A stretch of 6,148 bases of DNA from Desulfobacula sp. (GCA_018702715.1 JABIYQ010000492.1:1-6148); one strand, 5' to 3'; positions 1 through 6,148 are shown, counted from the first letter of the stretch. Made by a program: numbers and translations. Notes: generated from the letters alone by a model not told the origin.

Positions 1-1
1 A

Positions 2-169
2 TTCCATTTGGAATTTGAAGGTCAAACCATTCAGGCCAGTATCAGCTCCGGAGCTGCAATCTGTGTTCCCGGTCCAAAGGAAAATTCCAACTCCTTGATT
101 TCAAAAGCAGATAAAGCTCTTTATAATTCCAAAACAAACGGTCGGAATAAAGTGACAGGAAATAGCTGA
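2..169 (+). CDS. C-terminal end of a GGDEF-domain protein (probable diguanylate cyclase), partial
   Basis: The open frame enters from the left edge and ends at TGA 167-169, giving 55 visible residues. The tail resembles the end of a GGDEF domain: a beta strand with the pattern Q-A-S-I-S-S-G-A-A, a variable loop, then the family-typical ADKALYNSKTNGRNKV, whose A-D-x-A-L-Y-x-x-K-x-x-G-R-N-x-V pattern closes most diguanylate cyclases. Such enzymes make cyclic di-GMP from two GTP in the cytoplasm. The GGDEF signature, the inhibitory I-site and any sensor domain lie upstream of the window, so catalytic activity cannot be judged. Only six residues follow the domain, so no further C-terminal domain is present. 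It is separated from dmsA by 79 bp and there is no sign that the two are functionally linked. Confidence 0.85.
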   Translation, partial: FHLEFEGQTIQASISSGAAICVPGPKENSNSLISKADKALYNSKTNGRNKVTGNS

Positions 170-228
170 TTTCGTATTTTTTCTTTGCAAGCATCCATAT
201 AGAATGAACTATCAAACACTATTTACCA

Positions 229-251
229 AAAGGACACGAAGAATATAATTG
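229..251 (+). promoter_or_regulatory. ribosome-binding region and TTG start of dmsA
   Basis: An AAAGGA at 229-234 lies 14 nt before the TTG at 249, which is longer than ideal spacing. TTG is the first usable start because an in-frame TAA sits directly before it at 246-248. A second in-frame TTG at 264 has a GGA (251-253) 10 nt upstream and is the main alternative; it would remove only five residues. No in-frame ATG precedes the first iron-sulfur cysteine except the ATG at 204, which is closed by the TAA. The choice between 249 and 264 does not change the conclusion that there is no room for a signal peptide. Confidence 0.55.
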
Positions 252-2546
252 GACACAAATAATTTGTCTGACAAAATAGTATGGTCAACATGCAATGTAA
301 ACTGCGGTAGCAGGTGTCCTGTAAGACTGCATGTGAAAAATGGCATAGTTGTAAGGGTAGAGAGCGATCATACCAAGGAAGATGCCTTAGGAACCCAGCA
401 GATTCGGGCATGTCTTCGAGGCAGAGGACTCAGGAAGTGGATCTATTCTCCTGAAAGGCTCTTATACCCTATGAAGCGGATCGGCAAAAGGGGTGAAGGT
501 AAATTTGCGCGCATCTCCTGGAGTGCAGCCTTTGATTTAATCGCTTCCAAGCTCAAATATATAATTGATAAATACGGCAATGAAGCGATTTATCGCAACT
601 ATGGGACAGGGAATCTGGGAGGCGTTGTCTCTCACTACAACCAGATTGAAAAGCTGATGAATGTTTTGGGTGGCAAACTCAATTATCATAATTCATACAG
701 TACTGCACAAATTTTTCAAGCCATGACTTATCTTTATGGTAAAACCGACACTGGAAATTATATCAGCGATATTGTTAACAGCAAGCTGGTTGTGCTGTTT
801 GGGAACAATGCAGCTGAAACCCGGATGAGCGGCGGTGGAATAGTAAGAGATCTGGTATTAGCCAAAAAACAGAGTAAGGCAAAAGTCATTGTAATAGATC
901 CATTATATACAGACACTGCAGCAGGATTTGCCGATGAATGGATACCATTGAGACCCGGTACTGATGCAGCCCTGGCAGCTGGGATTGCCCACGTGCTGAT
1001 CATGAACGATATGGTGGATATAGATTTTTTGAATCGCTATACCCTGGGATATGATAAATCAACCATGCCAAAAGACATCCCCAAAGGTAATAGTTATAAA
1101 GACTATATCCTGGGTTTTGGAGAGGACACAACACCAAAGACTCCTGAATGGGCCGCTGCCATCACTGGCATCCCTGCCAAACGGATAGTAAAGCTGGCTT
1201 ATGAAATAGGTTCCATTAAGCCTGTATACATAGCCCAGGGGTGGGGGCCCCAGCGTCATGCCAATGGCGAACAGACAGCAAGAGCCATCTGCATGCTGCC
1301 GATTCTGACAGGAAATGTGGGTATAAAGGGTGGCAACAGCGGAGATCGTGAAGCCTCCTTTGGCATTGACTGGCCAACAATTGCTGTAGGTGAAAATCCT
1401 GTTAAGACATCTATACCCTGTTTTCTATGGACAAAGGCCATTGAAAATCCCACTGATTTTACAGCCTTGAACAGCGGACTTCAGGGTAAAAAGAAACTGG
1501 AAGTACCCATTAAATTTCTTTGGTGTTTTGCAAGCAATGCGCTCATTAATCAACATTCTGACATTAATCGTACCCACGCCATCCTCCAGGATGAATCCAA
1601 GTGTGAAATGATCGTTTTGATAGAGAATGTGATGTCCACAAGTGCAAAGTATGCCGATATCCTACTCCCTGGAACAAGCAGTTTTGAAGAACGGGATCTG
1701 GCCTATCAGGGGTATGCAGTAGAAATGGGTGCACTCATGATAAGGGAAAAGGCCATTGAACCCATGGGTGAATGCCGGACCATATTTGATATCTGTGCAG
1801 GGGTTGCACGAAAAATGGGCAAAGAAAAAGATTTTTCAAATGGGTTGGATCATGACCAATGGGTCGAAGAAATGTATCATCAATGCCGCAAAATAAAACC
1901 CCAACTGCCGGAAGATTTTTCAAAGGCTCTTGAAAAAGGCCTGTACAAATGGCCTCGAAGCGGTAAGTCTTTTGTTGGCCTTGCATCCTTTAGAAAAAAT
2001 CCTGAAAAATATCCTTTGAATACACCATCCGGTAAAATAGAAATTTTTTCCAGGCTTCTTTGGCAAATGGCTCAAACATGGCAATTGCCTGAGGGAGATT
2101 CTATCCGTGCCTTGCCTGAATATCATCCCACCTGGGGTATTCCCGGTATTCCCGGCAAAACAGATGAGGCCTTGTATCCCCTCCAATTAGTGGGGCATCA
2201 TTTTAAGCAACGTACCCATTCGACCTATGGAAACAATGAATGGCTTAATGAGGCATCACCCCAGACGCTCTGGATAAATTCTCTGGACGCAAAACCCCGT
2301 GGCATTGAGCATGGCGATCTTGTAAAAGTCTTCAATGATATGGGTGCTACCCTTGTCCGTGCCAAGGTTACTCCCCGCATAATGCCAGGGGTGCTGTCTT
2401 TGCCCCAGGGGGCATGGTATAAACCGGATAAGGAAGGGATTGATCAAGGTGGTTGCATCAATACACTGACAAGTCAACGACCTAGTCCCATTGCAAAAGG
2501 CAACCCCCAGCACACCAATCTTGTACAGGTGGTCAAGGAAAAATAA
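249..2546 (+). CDS. dmsA: DMSO reductase-type molybdopterin catalytic subunit (DmsA-like), without a Tat signal
   Basis: Catalytic subunit of a complex iron-sulfur molybdoenzyme; DmsA family members bind Mo-bisPGD and reduce S-oxides or N-oxides such as DMSO or TMAO. The 765 residues are collinear with mature E. coli DmsA. C15, C19, C23 and C55 form the N-terminal [4Fe-4S] site, and R57 matches E. coli Arg77 beside that cluster. S151 in the SYSTAQ segment aligns with the molybdenum ligand Ser176. Family blocks FGNNAAETRMSGGG, IAQGWGPQRHANGE, SAKYADILLPG and the C-terminal HSTYGN, TPRIMPGV and LTSQRPSP are intact, so the active site looks complete. The exact substrate cannot be read from the sequence. 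The oddity is the N-terminus: it begins about 14 residues before the first cluster cysteine, with no RR motif and no hydrophobic leader, and a stop codon lies immediately upstream. It heads the dmsABC set but is separated from dmsB by 161 bp. Confidence 0.93.
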   Translation: MDTNNLSDKIVWSTCNVNCGSRCPVRLHVKNGIVVRVESDHTKEDALGTQQIRACLRGRGLRKWIYSPERLLYPMKRIGKRGEGKFARISWSAAFDLIASKLKYIIDKYGNEAIYRNYGTGNLGGVVSHYNQIEKLMNVLGGKLNYHNSYSTAQIFQAMTYLYGKTDTGNYISDIVNSKLVVLFGNNAAETRMSGGGIVRDLVLAKKQSKAKVIVIDPLYTDTAAGFADEWIPLRPGTDAALAAGIAHVLIMNDMVDIDFLNRYTLGYDKSTMPKDIPKGNSYKDYILGFGEDTTPKTPEWAAAITGIPAKRIVKLAYEIGSIKPVYIAQGWGPQRHANGEQTARAICMLPILTGNVGIKGGNSGDREASFGIDWPTIAVGENPVKTSIPCFLWTKAIENPTDFTALNSGLQGKKKLEVPIKFLWCFASNALINQHSDINRTHAILQDESKCEMIVLIENVMSTSAKYADILLPGTSSFEERDLAYQGYAVEMGALMIREKAIEPMGECRTIFDICAGVARKMGKEKDFSNGLDHDQWVEEMYHQCRKIKPQLPEDFSKALEKGLYKWPRSGKSFVGLASFRKNPEKYPLNTPSGKIEIFSRLLWQMAQTWQLPEGDSIRALPEYHPTWGIPGIPGKTDEALYPLQLVGHHFKQRTHSTYGNNEWLNEASPQTLWINSLDAKPRGIEHGDLVKVFNDMGATLVRAKVTPRIMPGVLSLPQGAWYKPDKEGIDQGGCINTLTSQRPSPIAKGNPQHTNLVQVVKEK

Positions 2547-2578
2547 AATGTAACTATTCAGCTCTTATGTTTGAAACC

Positions 2579-2647
2579 GCCCTATCTGATGGATATTTGT
2601 TTCGATGCTAAACGCTTAACCTCCTGCAAATATCCATCAGACAGGGC
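2579..2647 (+). repeat. large near-perfect inverted repeat between dmsA and dmsB
   Basis: The arms at 2579-2599 and 2627-2647 are 21 nt each and pair at 20 of 21 positions; the only mismatch is A2584 against C2642. The loop is 27 nt (2600-2626). AAA 2574-2576 and TTT 2648-2650 could extend the stem past a 2-nt bulge. The right arm is followed by CTTTGAGATAAAG rather than a run of T, so it is not a clean intrinsic terminator. Likely roles are an mRNA stabiliser or partial terminator that sets the ratio of dmsA to dmsBC, or a small mobile palindromic repeat. The rest of the 161-bp gap holds the dmsB ribosome-binding site (AAGGA 2692-2696) and a TACAAT at 2681-2686 that lacks a convincing -35 partner. 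Confidence 0.8.
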
Positions 2648-2707
2648 TTTGAGATAAAGTCTTTTAACGGGCTAAACAATTACAATAAATTAAGGAAAAA
2701 CAAAATA

Positions 2708-3337
2708 ATGATTAAAACCCCGGCCTTTTTTATTGATATGCAGATCTGTACAGGTTGCAAAACCTGCATGGTAGCCTGTAAAGATAAAAATGATCTGGAT
2801 TCCGGCTTAAGATGGCGCAGGGTGTATGAGTTTTGTGGTGGAGACTGGGTTGTAAGATCTAATGGAACGTTTACCCAGGATATTTTTGCATATTATATTT
2901 CCATGGGCTGTAACCACTGCCAGGATCCTGTCTGCGTTAACGTATGCCCAAGTTGTGCAATGCATAAGGACGCGTCTGGTATTGTTTTGATAGATTCAAA
3001 AAAATGTGTGGGGTGCCGCTATTGTGAGTGGGTCTGTCCATATTCAGCCCCTCAATTTGATTATACAAATGGTATCATGACCAAATGCGATTTCTGTCAA
3101 TCCCAAATTCAGGAAGGCAGGGAACCTTGCTGTGTGGAGGCCTGTCCCACCCATGCCCTTTTATTTGGTGACTATGACGAATTGATAGCGCTTCATGGCA
3201 AAAAAGGCATTATCGCCCCTCTGCCATCACCTGAAATCACTTGCCCAAACCTGGTAATCGTGCCCCCCAAACAAGATAAATTACCGGACTATAACAAAGG
3301 ATTGATTCAAAATCCGGAAGAGGTGAAGGATGAATAA
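2708..3337 (+). CDS. dmsB: DMSO reductase-type electron-transfer subunit, four [4Fe-4S] ferredoxin (DmsB-like)
   Basis: The 209-residue protein is close in length to E. coli DmsB (about 205) and similar throughout. It carries four cysteine groups, each able to contribute to a [4Fe-4S] cluster: C14/C17/C20/C24, C68/C71/C76/C80, C100/C103/C106/C110 and C127/C130/C142/C146. The last has the C-x2-C-x11-C-x3-C spacing typical of DmsB. Conserved blocks include FFIDMQICTGCKTC, CNHCQDPVC, CPSCAMHK and CVGCRYC. It should relay electrons from the quinol site in DmsC to the cluster in DmsA. Like E. coli DmsB it has no signal sequence; in the classical system it crosses the membrane by riding on DmsA's Tat leader, which is missing here. 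Additional cysteines C43, C83 and C141 lie outside the ligand pattern. The start is ATG with AAGGA 11 nt upstream. Confidence 0.95.
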   Translation: MIKTPAFFIDMQICTGCKTCMVACKDKNDLDSGLRWRRVYEFCGGDWVVRSNGTFTQDIFAYYISMGCNHCQDPVCVNVCPSCAMHKDASGIVLIDSKKCVGCRYCEWVCPYSAPQFDYTNGIMTKCDFCQSQIQEGREPCCVEACPTHALLFGDYDELIALHGKKGIIAPLPSPEITCPNLVIVPPKQDKLPDYNKGLIQNPEEVKDE

Positions 3338-4163
3338 TTTAAGCCTTATCATTTTTACAATATTGATTCAAACCTCTGTGGGAATTTTCTCGACAACCCT
3401 ATTTAATATCTGGATAAACAAAAAAGAAATGATAGATATTTCCTTGATCATTTTATCAACATGCCTGGGATTGATTATCTTAGGTTTGATATCAGCAATG
3501 GTTCATTTAGGAAATCCCAGAAACGCACCTTATGCAGTATCAAATATTACCCATTCCTGGCTTAGCCGGGAAATTGTCACAATAAATCTATTTGCAGTGA
3601 GTATTGTGCTGTTATGGATAGTTACATTTGCAGACGTTCAAAAAGGACTTTTCCTTATTGAGACAGTTTCTTTAATCCTCGGGATATCAACTATTTTTAC
3701 GATGAGCCGGGTCTATAGATTAAAGGTCGTACCTGTCTGGGACTCTATTGCCACACCAATGGATTTTTTTGGAACGGCTTTGTTAGCCGGTTCTGTTGCA
3801 TCGGCTGTATTAAATTGGGTAATTTCAGATAAAGTTTATTCACCCTGTTTGACCTTTTTGATATTTTCAGGTTTTGGATTGTGTTTAAAAATTGCTTCCA
3901 TATTTACTACAATATCAATACAACACAGTTCAAAAACTCTGTTCTGGTATGCATCCCTGCGAAATAAATTCAAAGGTCAAACGTTAGCACATGTTTTTCG
4001 AGCAGGCGTATATATAACCGGGGTGGCTTTATTTGCAGCCGCAAATATTGGCTTGACGGATCAATCCACAATTTTTTTGCTGATCTCTTTTTGTATTATC
4101 ACGTTAACTGAAATCTGGAATCGTTTTTGTTTTTATGATTCTTTTTGCCGATTGGGGCTGTAA
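3330..4163 (+). CDS. dmsC: DMSO reductase-type membrane anchor and quinol oxidase subunit (DmsC-like)
   Basis: Polytopic inner-membrane protein of 277 residues (E. coli DmsC 287) that anchors the AB dimer and oxidises menaquinol. Eight hydrophobic segments lie near residues 5-29, 37-58, 82-101, 107-125, 144-165, 172-197, 225-242 and 247-263. H59 in VHLGNP aligns with E. coli His65, needed for quinol binding, and E81 in LSREI aligns with the conserved Glu of LSNEI. RVY (127-129), TPMDFFGT (142-149) and the closing FCFYDSF also match the family. The ATG overlaps the end of dmsB by 8 bp and has AGGTG about 5 nt upstream, so translation is probably coupled. By eye, Arg and Lys cluster in loops 2-3, 4-5, 6-7 and the C-terminal tail (12) rather than loops 1-2, 3-4, 5-6 and 7-8 (4). 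By the positive-inside rule this predicts both ends in the cytoplasm, opposite to E. coli DmsC. Confidence 0.88.
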   Translation: MNNLSLIIFTILIQTSVGIFSTTLFNIWINKKEMIDISLIILSTCLGLIILGLISAMVHLGNPRNAPYAVSNITHSWLSREIVTINLFAVSIVLLWIVTFADVQKGLFLIETVSLILGISTIFTMSRVYRLKVVPVWDSIATPMDFFGTALLAGSVASAVLNWVISDKVYSPCLTFLIFSGFGLCLKIASIFTTISIQHSSKTLFWYASLRNKFKGQTLAHVFRAGVYITGVALFAAANIGLTDQSTIFLLISFCIITLTEIWNRFCFYDSFCRLGL

Positions 4164-4264
4164 GGTAATTGCTGATTTCATTTGCGGTCCTTAGCATTAT
4201 TTATGTTGACCTTAAAGCCCATGAATTAAATTTGAATAATGCATTTGTATAAAAAAGGTAAACC
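4164..4264 (+). promoter_or_regulatory. intergenic region before the thioesterase gene, possible promoter
   Basis: This 101-bp AT-rich gap separates dmsC from the thioesterase. It contains TTGACC (4206-4211), a good -35 match, but the -10-like hexamers sit at poor distances: TAAATT (4227-4232) gives a 15-nt spacer and AATAAT (4235-4240) gives 23. An 8-bp perfect inverted repeat, GCATTATT (4194-4201) with AATAATGC (4235-4242), extends by a G-U and an A-T pair around a 29-nt loop and brackets the TTGACC. It could be an operator or chance in AT-rich DNA. No intrinsic terminator follows dmsC. AAGG just upstream of ATG 4265 is the thioesterase ribosome-binding site. Confidence 0.3.
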
Positions 4265-4996
4265 ATGAAAATAGAAAAGTCACATAAGATTGGTTTTTTT
4301 GATATCGATTCTCAGTTTAAATTAAGGGTTCAGTCTGCTGCCCGGTTTTTTCAGGAAATGGCAACCCTGCATTCAACAAAAATCGGAGCCGGGTCGGATG
4401 TATTGTTTGAAAAAGGGGTGATATGGTTTTTACATCGTTTGGAAATCGAGTTTTTCAGATACCCATCTCTTGGCGAGGACATTAAGGTTAGCACCTGGTC
4501 AAGGGGGTTTAAAAGGTTTAAAGGATTCAGGGAGTATCATATACATTCATCTCTGGGTGATATTGCAAGGGGATCAAGTGTCTGGCTTTTTTTTGATTTC
4601 AAGCGAAAGAGGATTTCAAAAGTACCTGTTCAGATTTCAGATCTTTATGAAATTGAACATGAGAAATGGTTTAACAAGGAAATTAATGACTGGCAGCCCT
4701 GCGGAAAGATTGATCCTGACCAACAAATGGATATCAGCCTGAGATATTCTGACTTTGATATGAACGGTCATGTGAACAATACAATTTACCTGGGATTTTT
4801 AGAAACGCTGTACCATAAAACCATAAACAGCAATTCAAAACCGATCAAGAATATTAAAATCAGGTTTAACCGTGAAATCGGCAGTGGCAAAGACAATATT
4901 AGAGCAGGCTGGTACAAGGCGAATGGTGTGTATCAATGCAATATATTTGATGATTCAACCCTGTATGCTGATGCAGAAATCATTCCCATGTATTGA
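4265..4996 (+). CDS. acyl-ACP thioesterase, double-hotdog fold
   Basis: The 243 residues show the tandem-hotdog layout of the acyl-ACP thioesterase family (plant FatA/FatB and bacterial homologues), cytoplasmic enzymes that release free fatty acids from acyl-carrier protein. The N-terminal hotdog, about residues 1-125, has the long helix AARFFQEMATLHS, the family-typical GVIWFLHRLEIEF and the strand IKVSTWSRGFKRFKGFREY. The C-terminal hotdog, about 150-243, carries RYSDFDMNGHVNNTIYLGFLE. D165, N167 and H169 match the catalytic Asp-Asn-His of plant FatB, and E204 in NREIG matches its catalytic Glu. The neighbouring plant Cys is Ile (I205) here. ATG start with AAGG 6-7 nt upstream. Chain-length preference cannot be read from the sequence; an acyl-CoA substrate is a less likely alternative. 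It is probably co-transcribed with the downstream protease gene, 40 bp away. Confidence 0.87.
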   Translation: MKIEKSHKIGFFDIDSQFKLRVQSAARFFQEMATLHSTKIGAGSDVLFEKGVIWFLHRLEIEFFRYPSLGEDIKVSTWSRGFKRFKGFREYHIHSSLGDIARGSSVWLFFDFKRKRISKVPVQISDLYEIEHEKWFNKEINDWQPCGKIDPDQQMDISLRYSDFDMNGHVNNTIYLGFLETLYHKTINSNSKPIKNIKIRFNREIGSGKDNIRAGWYKANGVYQCNIFDDSTLYADAEIIPMY

Positions 4997-5036
4997 TAAG
5001 CTGGATTGAAAAGCAAATTTGGTAAAGGAGCAAAAC

Positions 5037-6148
5037 ATGGGGCAAAGATTTAAGGTTTCGGTAAAAGATTTGAGCAAAAAATATCCCCTGGGTCTGTTTG
5101 ACTTTGAAGATACATCAAAACTGGAACCTTTAGACAGCATTATTGGTCAGAAGCGAGCTGTTGAAGCCATTGATTTTGGGTTGAATATGAAGGGTCCGGA
5201 ATACAATATTTTTGTGACAGGCCTGGAAGGCACAGGTAAATCAACCATTATCAACAAGCTCGTTTGCGAGCATGCTAAAAACCATGAAACATCAGAAGAC
5301 CTTTGCCTGGTAAATAATTTTGAAGATGAGTATTGTCCGGTTGTAATTGAAATGCCTGCAGGTTCGGCCGTCTATTTCAGTCAAAGCATGATCCGGTTTA
5401 TTGAAGTACTAAAGACCAAAATTCTTGAAATTTTTGAAACATCATCTTTTCGGGATGATCAGACAAAAATTAACAAAGAATATTCAAACCGACAAAAAGA
5501 GTTGTTTGAGACTGTTGAACATCTTGCTAAAAGCAAAGGGTTATTAATCGTCAGGATTGAAGGCGATTATAAGGTTGTCCCGGTCTTAGAAGGCCAGCCC
5601 ATGTCCAATGAAGAGTATCTATCCCTTGATGAGGCAGCACGACAACAAATTGATGCTAAAGCTGTGCCCATTGAAGAAAAACTTGCCCAAGCTGTTTTGG
5701 AAATAAATAGGCTTGGGGATGAAATAAAGATTGTTTTAAAAGAACTTATAGCCTCAATAACAGAACAGCTTATTTCAGAACAGATTGATCCTGTAAGATA
5801 TTATTTCAGAGACTGCAAAGATATTCAAACATATCTGAAAAAGGTTAAAGAGGATATTATTGATAATATTGCAATGTTCCTTGGGGTTAAAGACCATGAG
5901 GAGGATGAAGGCAAAAAATTTCTGGAAATGACAGGTTCTCTTGTGAAAAGATATCAGGTGAATGTCCTGGTGGATCGAAGACGGGACAAAGGTGCGCCCG
6001 TTGTATTTGAGCCAAATCCAAGTTTTCAGAATCTTTTTGGTAAAATTGAAAAAAAACCGGTTATGGGAGCATTTGCAACTGATTTTACCATGGTTCAGGC
6101 CGGTTCTCTGTTAAAAGCCAATAAAGGCTATCTTATCCTGAATATTGA
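5037..6148 (+). CDS. Lon-related AAA+ ATP-dependent protease (AAA_32/YcbZ-like), N-terminal part
   Basis: The frame opens at ATG 5037, six nt after a strong AAAGGAG (5024-5030), and runs off the right edge after 370 residues. The start fits the Lon-related family whose members are usually near 800 residues: SIIGQKRAVEAIDFGL (34-49) is the AAA entry helix, and GLEGTGKST (62-70) is the Walker A loop with K68 binding ATP phosphate. The helical, charged stretch from about 125 to 310 is the large insertion typical of this group. NPSFQNLFGKIE (327-338), TDFTMVQAGSL and ANKGYLILN near the end match conserved blocks leading to Walker B. The Ser-Lys proteolytic domain expected downstream is outside the window, so protease activity is assumed from the family. 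There is no Lon-type substrate-binding N-domain. The protein should act in the cytoplasm; its substrates are unknown. Confidence 0.88.
   Translation, partial: MGQRFKVSVKDLSKKYPLGLFDFEDTSKLEPLDSIIGQKRAVEAIDFGLNMKGPEYNIFVTGLEGTGKSTIINKLVCEHAKNHETSEDLCLVNNFEDEYCPVVIEMPAGSAVYFSQSMIRFIEVLKTKILEIFETSSFRDDQTKINKEYSNRQKELFETVEHLAKSKGLLIVRIEGDYKVVPVLEGQPMSNEEYLSLDEAARQQIDAKAVPIEEKLAQAVLEINRLGDEIKIVLKELIASITEQLISEQIDPVRYYFRDCKDIQTYLKKVKEDIIDNIAMFLGVKDHEEDEGKKFLEMTGSLVKRYQVNVLVDRRRDKGAPVVFEPNPSFQNLFGKIEKKPVMGAFATDFTMVQAGSLLKANKGYLILNI

Noticed and set aside
159..182. GAAAT/ATTTC hairpin followed by a T-rich run after the GGDEF gene, as an intrinsic terminator
   Set aside because: The stem is only 5 bp with one G-C pair at its base, and the T-run is interrupted; too weak to call.
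202..215. Possible FNR/CRP-like half site (ATCAA at 211-215) upstream of dmsA
   Set aside because: The opposite half at 202-206 does not match TTGAT at all, so there is no dyad; a single 5-nt half site is expected by chance.
185..215. Sigma-70-like promoter TTGCAA / TATCAA before dmsA
   Set aside because: Both hexamers match at only four of six positions and the spacer is 19 nt; not distinguishable from AT-rich background.
246..248. Stop codon before dmsA read through as a recoded amino acid
   Set aside because: The stop is TAA, not the TGA or TAG used for selenocysteine or pyrrolysine, and the upstream 14 codons match nothing in the DmsA family.
758..1003. Antisense ORF of 81 codons inside dmsA, and similar antisense frames at 1059-1259, 1256-1453, 1735-1986, 1920-2186 and 2256-2513
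   Set aside because: All lie opposite a strongly conserved coding frame, show no recognisable domain and have no independent support; they are shadows of dmsA.
2579..2647. Integron attC site
   Set aside because: The palindrome lacks the RYYYAAC and GTTRRRY core sites at its ends and no cassette structure or integrase is present.
4470..4742. 90-codon + strand ORF within the thioesterase gene
   Set aside because: It lies in another frame inside a well-matched thioesterase and its translation has no family features.

Overview
The window reads as chromosomal DNA of a strictly or facultatively anaerobic, moderately AT-rich bacterium. The gene set (a GGDEF protein, a DmsABC-type molybdoenzyme, an acyl-ACP thioesterase and a Lon-related AAA+ protease), the TTG start and the base composition would fit a Desulfobacterota/Desulfobacteraceae-like sulfate reducer. 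That assignment is an impression; nothing in the window proves it.

Layout, all genes on the + strand. (1) Positions 2-169: the C-terminal end of a GGDEF (diguanylate cyclase) protein. (2) Positions 249-4163: dmsA, dmsB and dmsC, encoding the three subunits of a DMSO reductase-type complex: a molybdopterin catalytic subunit, a four-cluster ferredoxin and an eight-helix quinol-oxidising anchor. A 161-bp gap between dmsA and dmsB holds a large near-perfect inverted repeat (2579-2647). dmsB and dmsC overlap by 8 bp. (3) Positions 4265-4996: a double-hotdog acyl-ACP thioesterase. (4) From 5037 to the window end: the N-terminal part of a Lon-related AAA+ protease, 40 bp after the thioesterase and probably co-transcribed with it.

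Working model: DmsC takes electrons from menaquinol, DmsB passes them through four [4Fe-4S] clusters, and DmsA delivers them via its own [4Fe-4S] cluster to the Mo-bisPGD site, where an S-oxide or N-oxide (exact substrate unknown) is reduced.

The most notable point is orientation. Classical DmsA carries a twin-arginine (Tat) leader and works in the periplasm. Here the protein starts almost where the mature E. coli enzyme starts, with a stop codon directly upstream, so it has no Tat leader. No TorD/DmsD chaperone gene is present. The charged residues of DmsC are also distributed opposite to what the E. coli topology predicts: about 12 Arg/Lys on the even loops and C-terminus against 4 on the odd loops. 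Together these suggest a Dms-like complex whose catalytic dimer faces the cytoplasm, with the membrane anchor inverted to match. This is an inference from sequence only.
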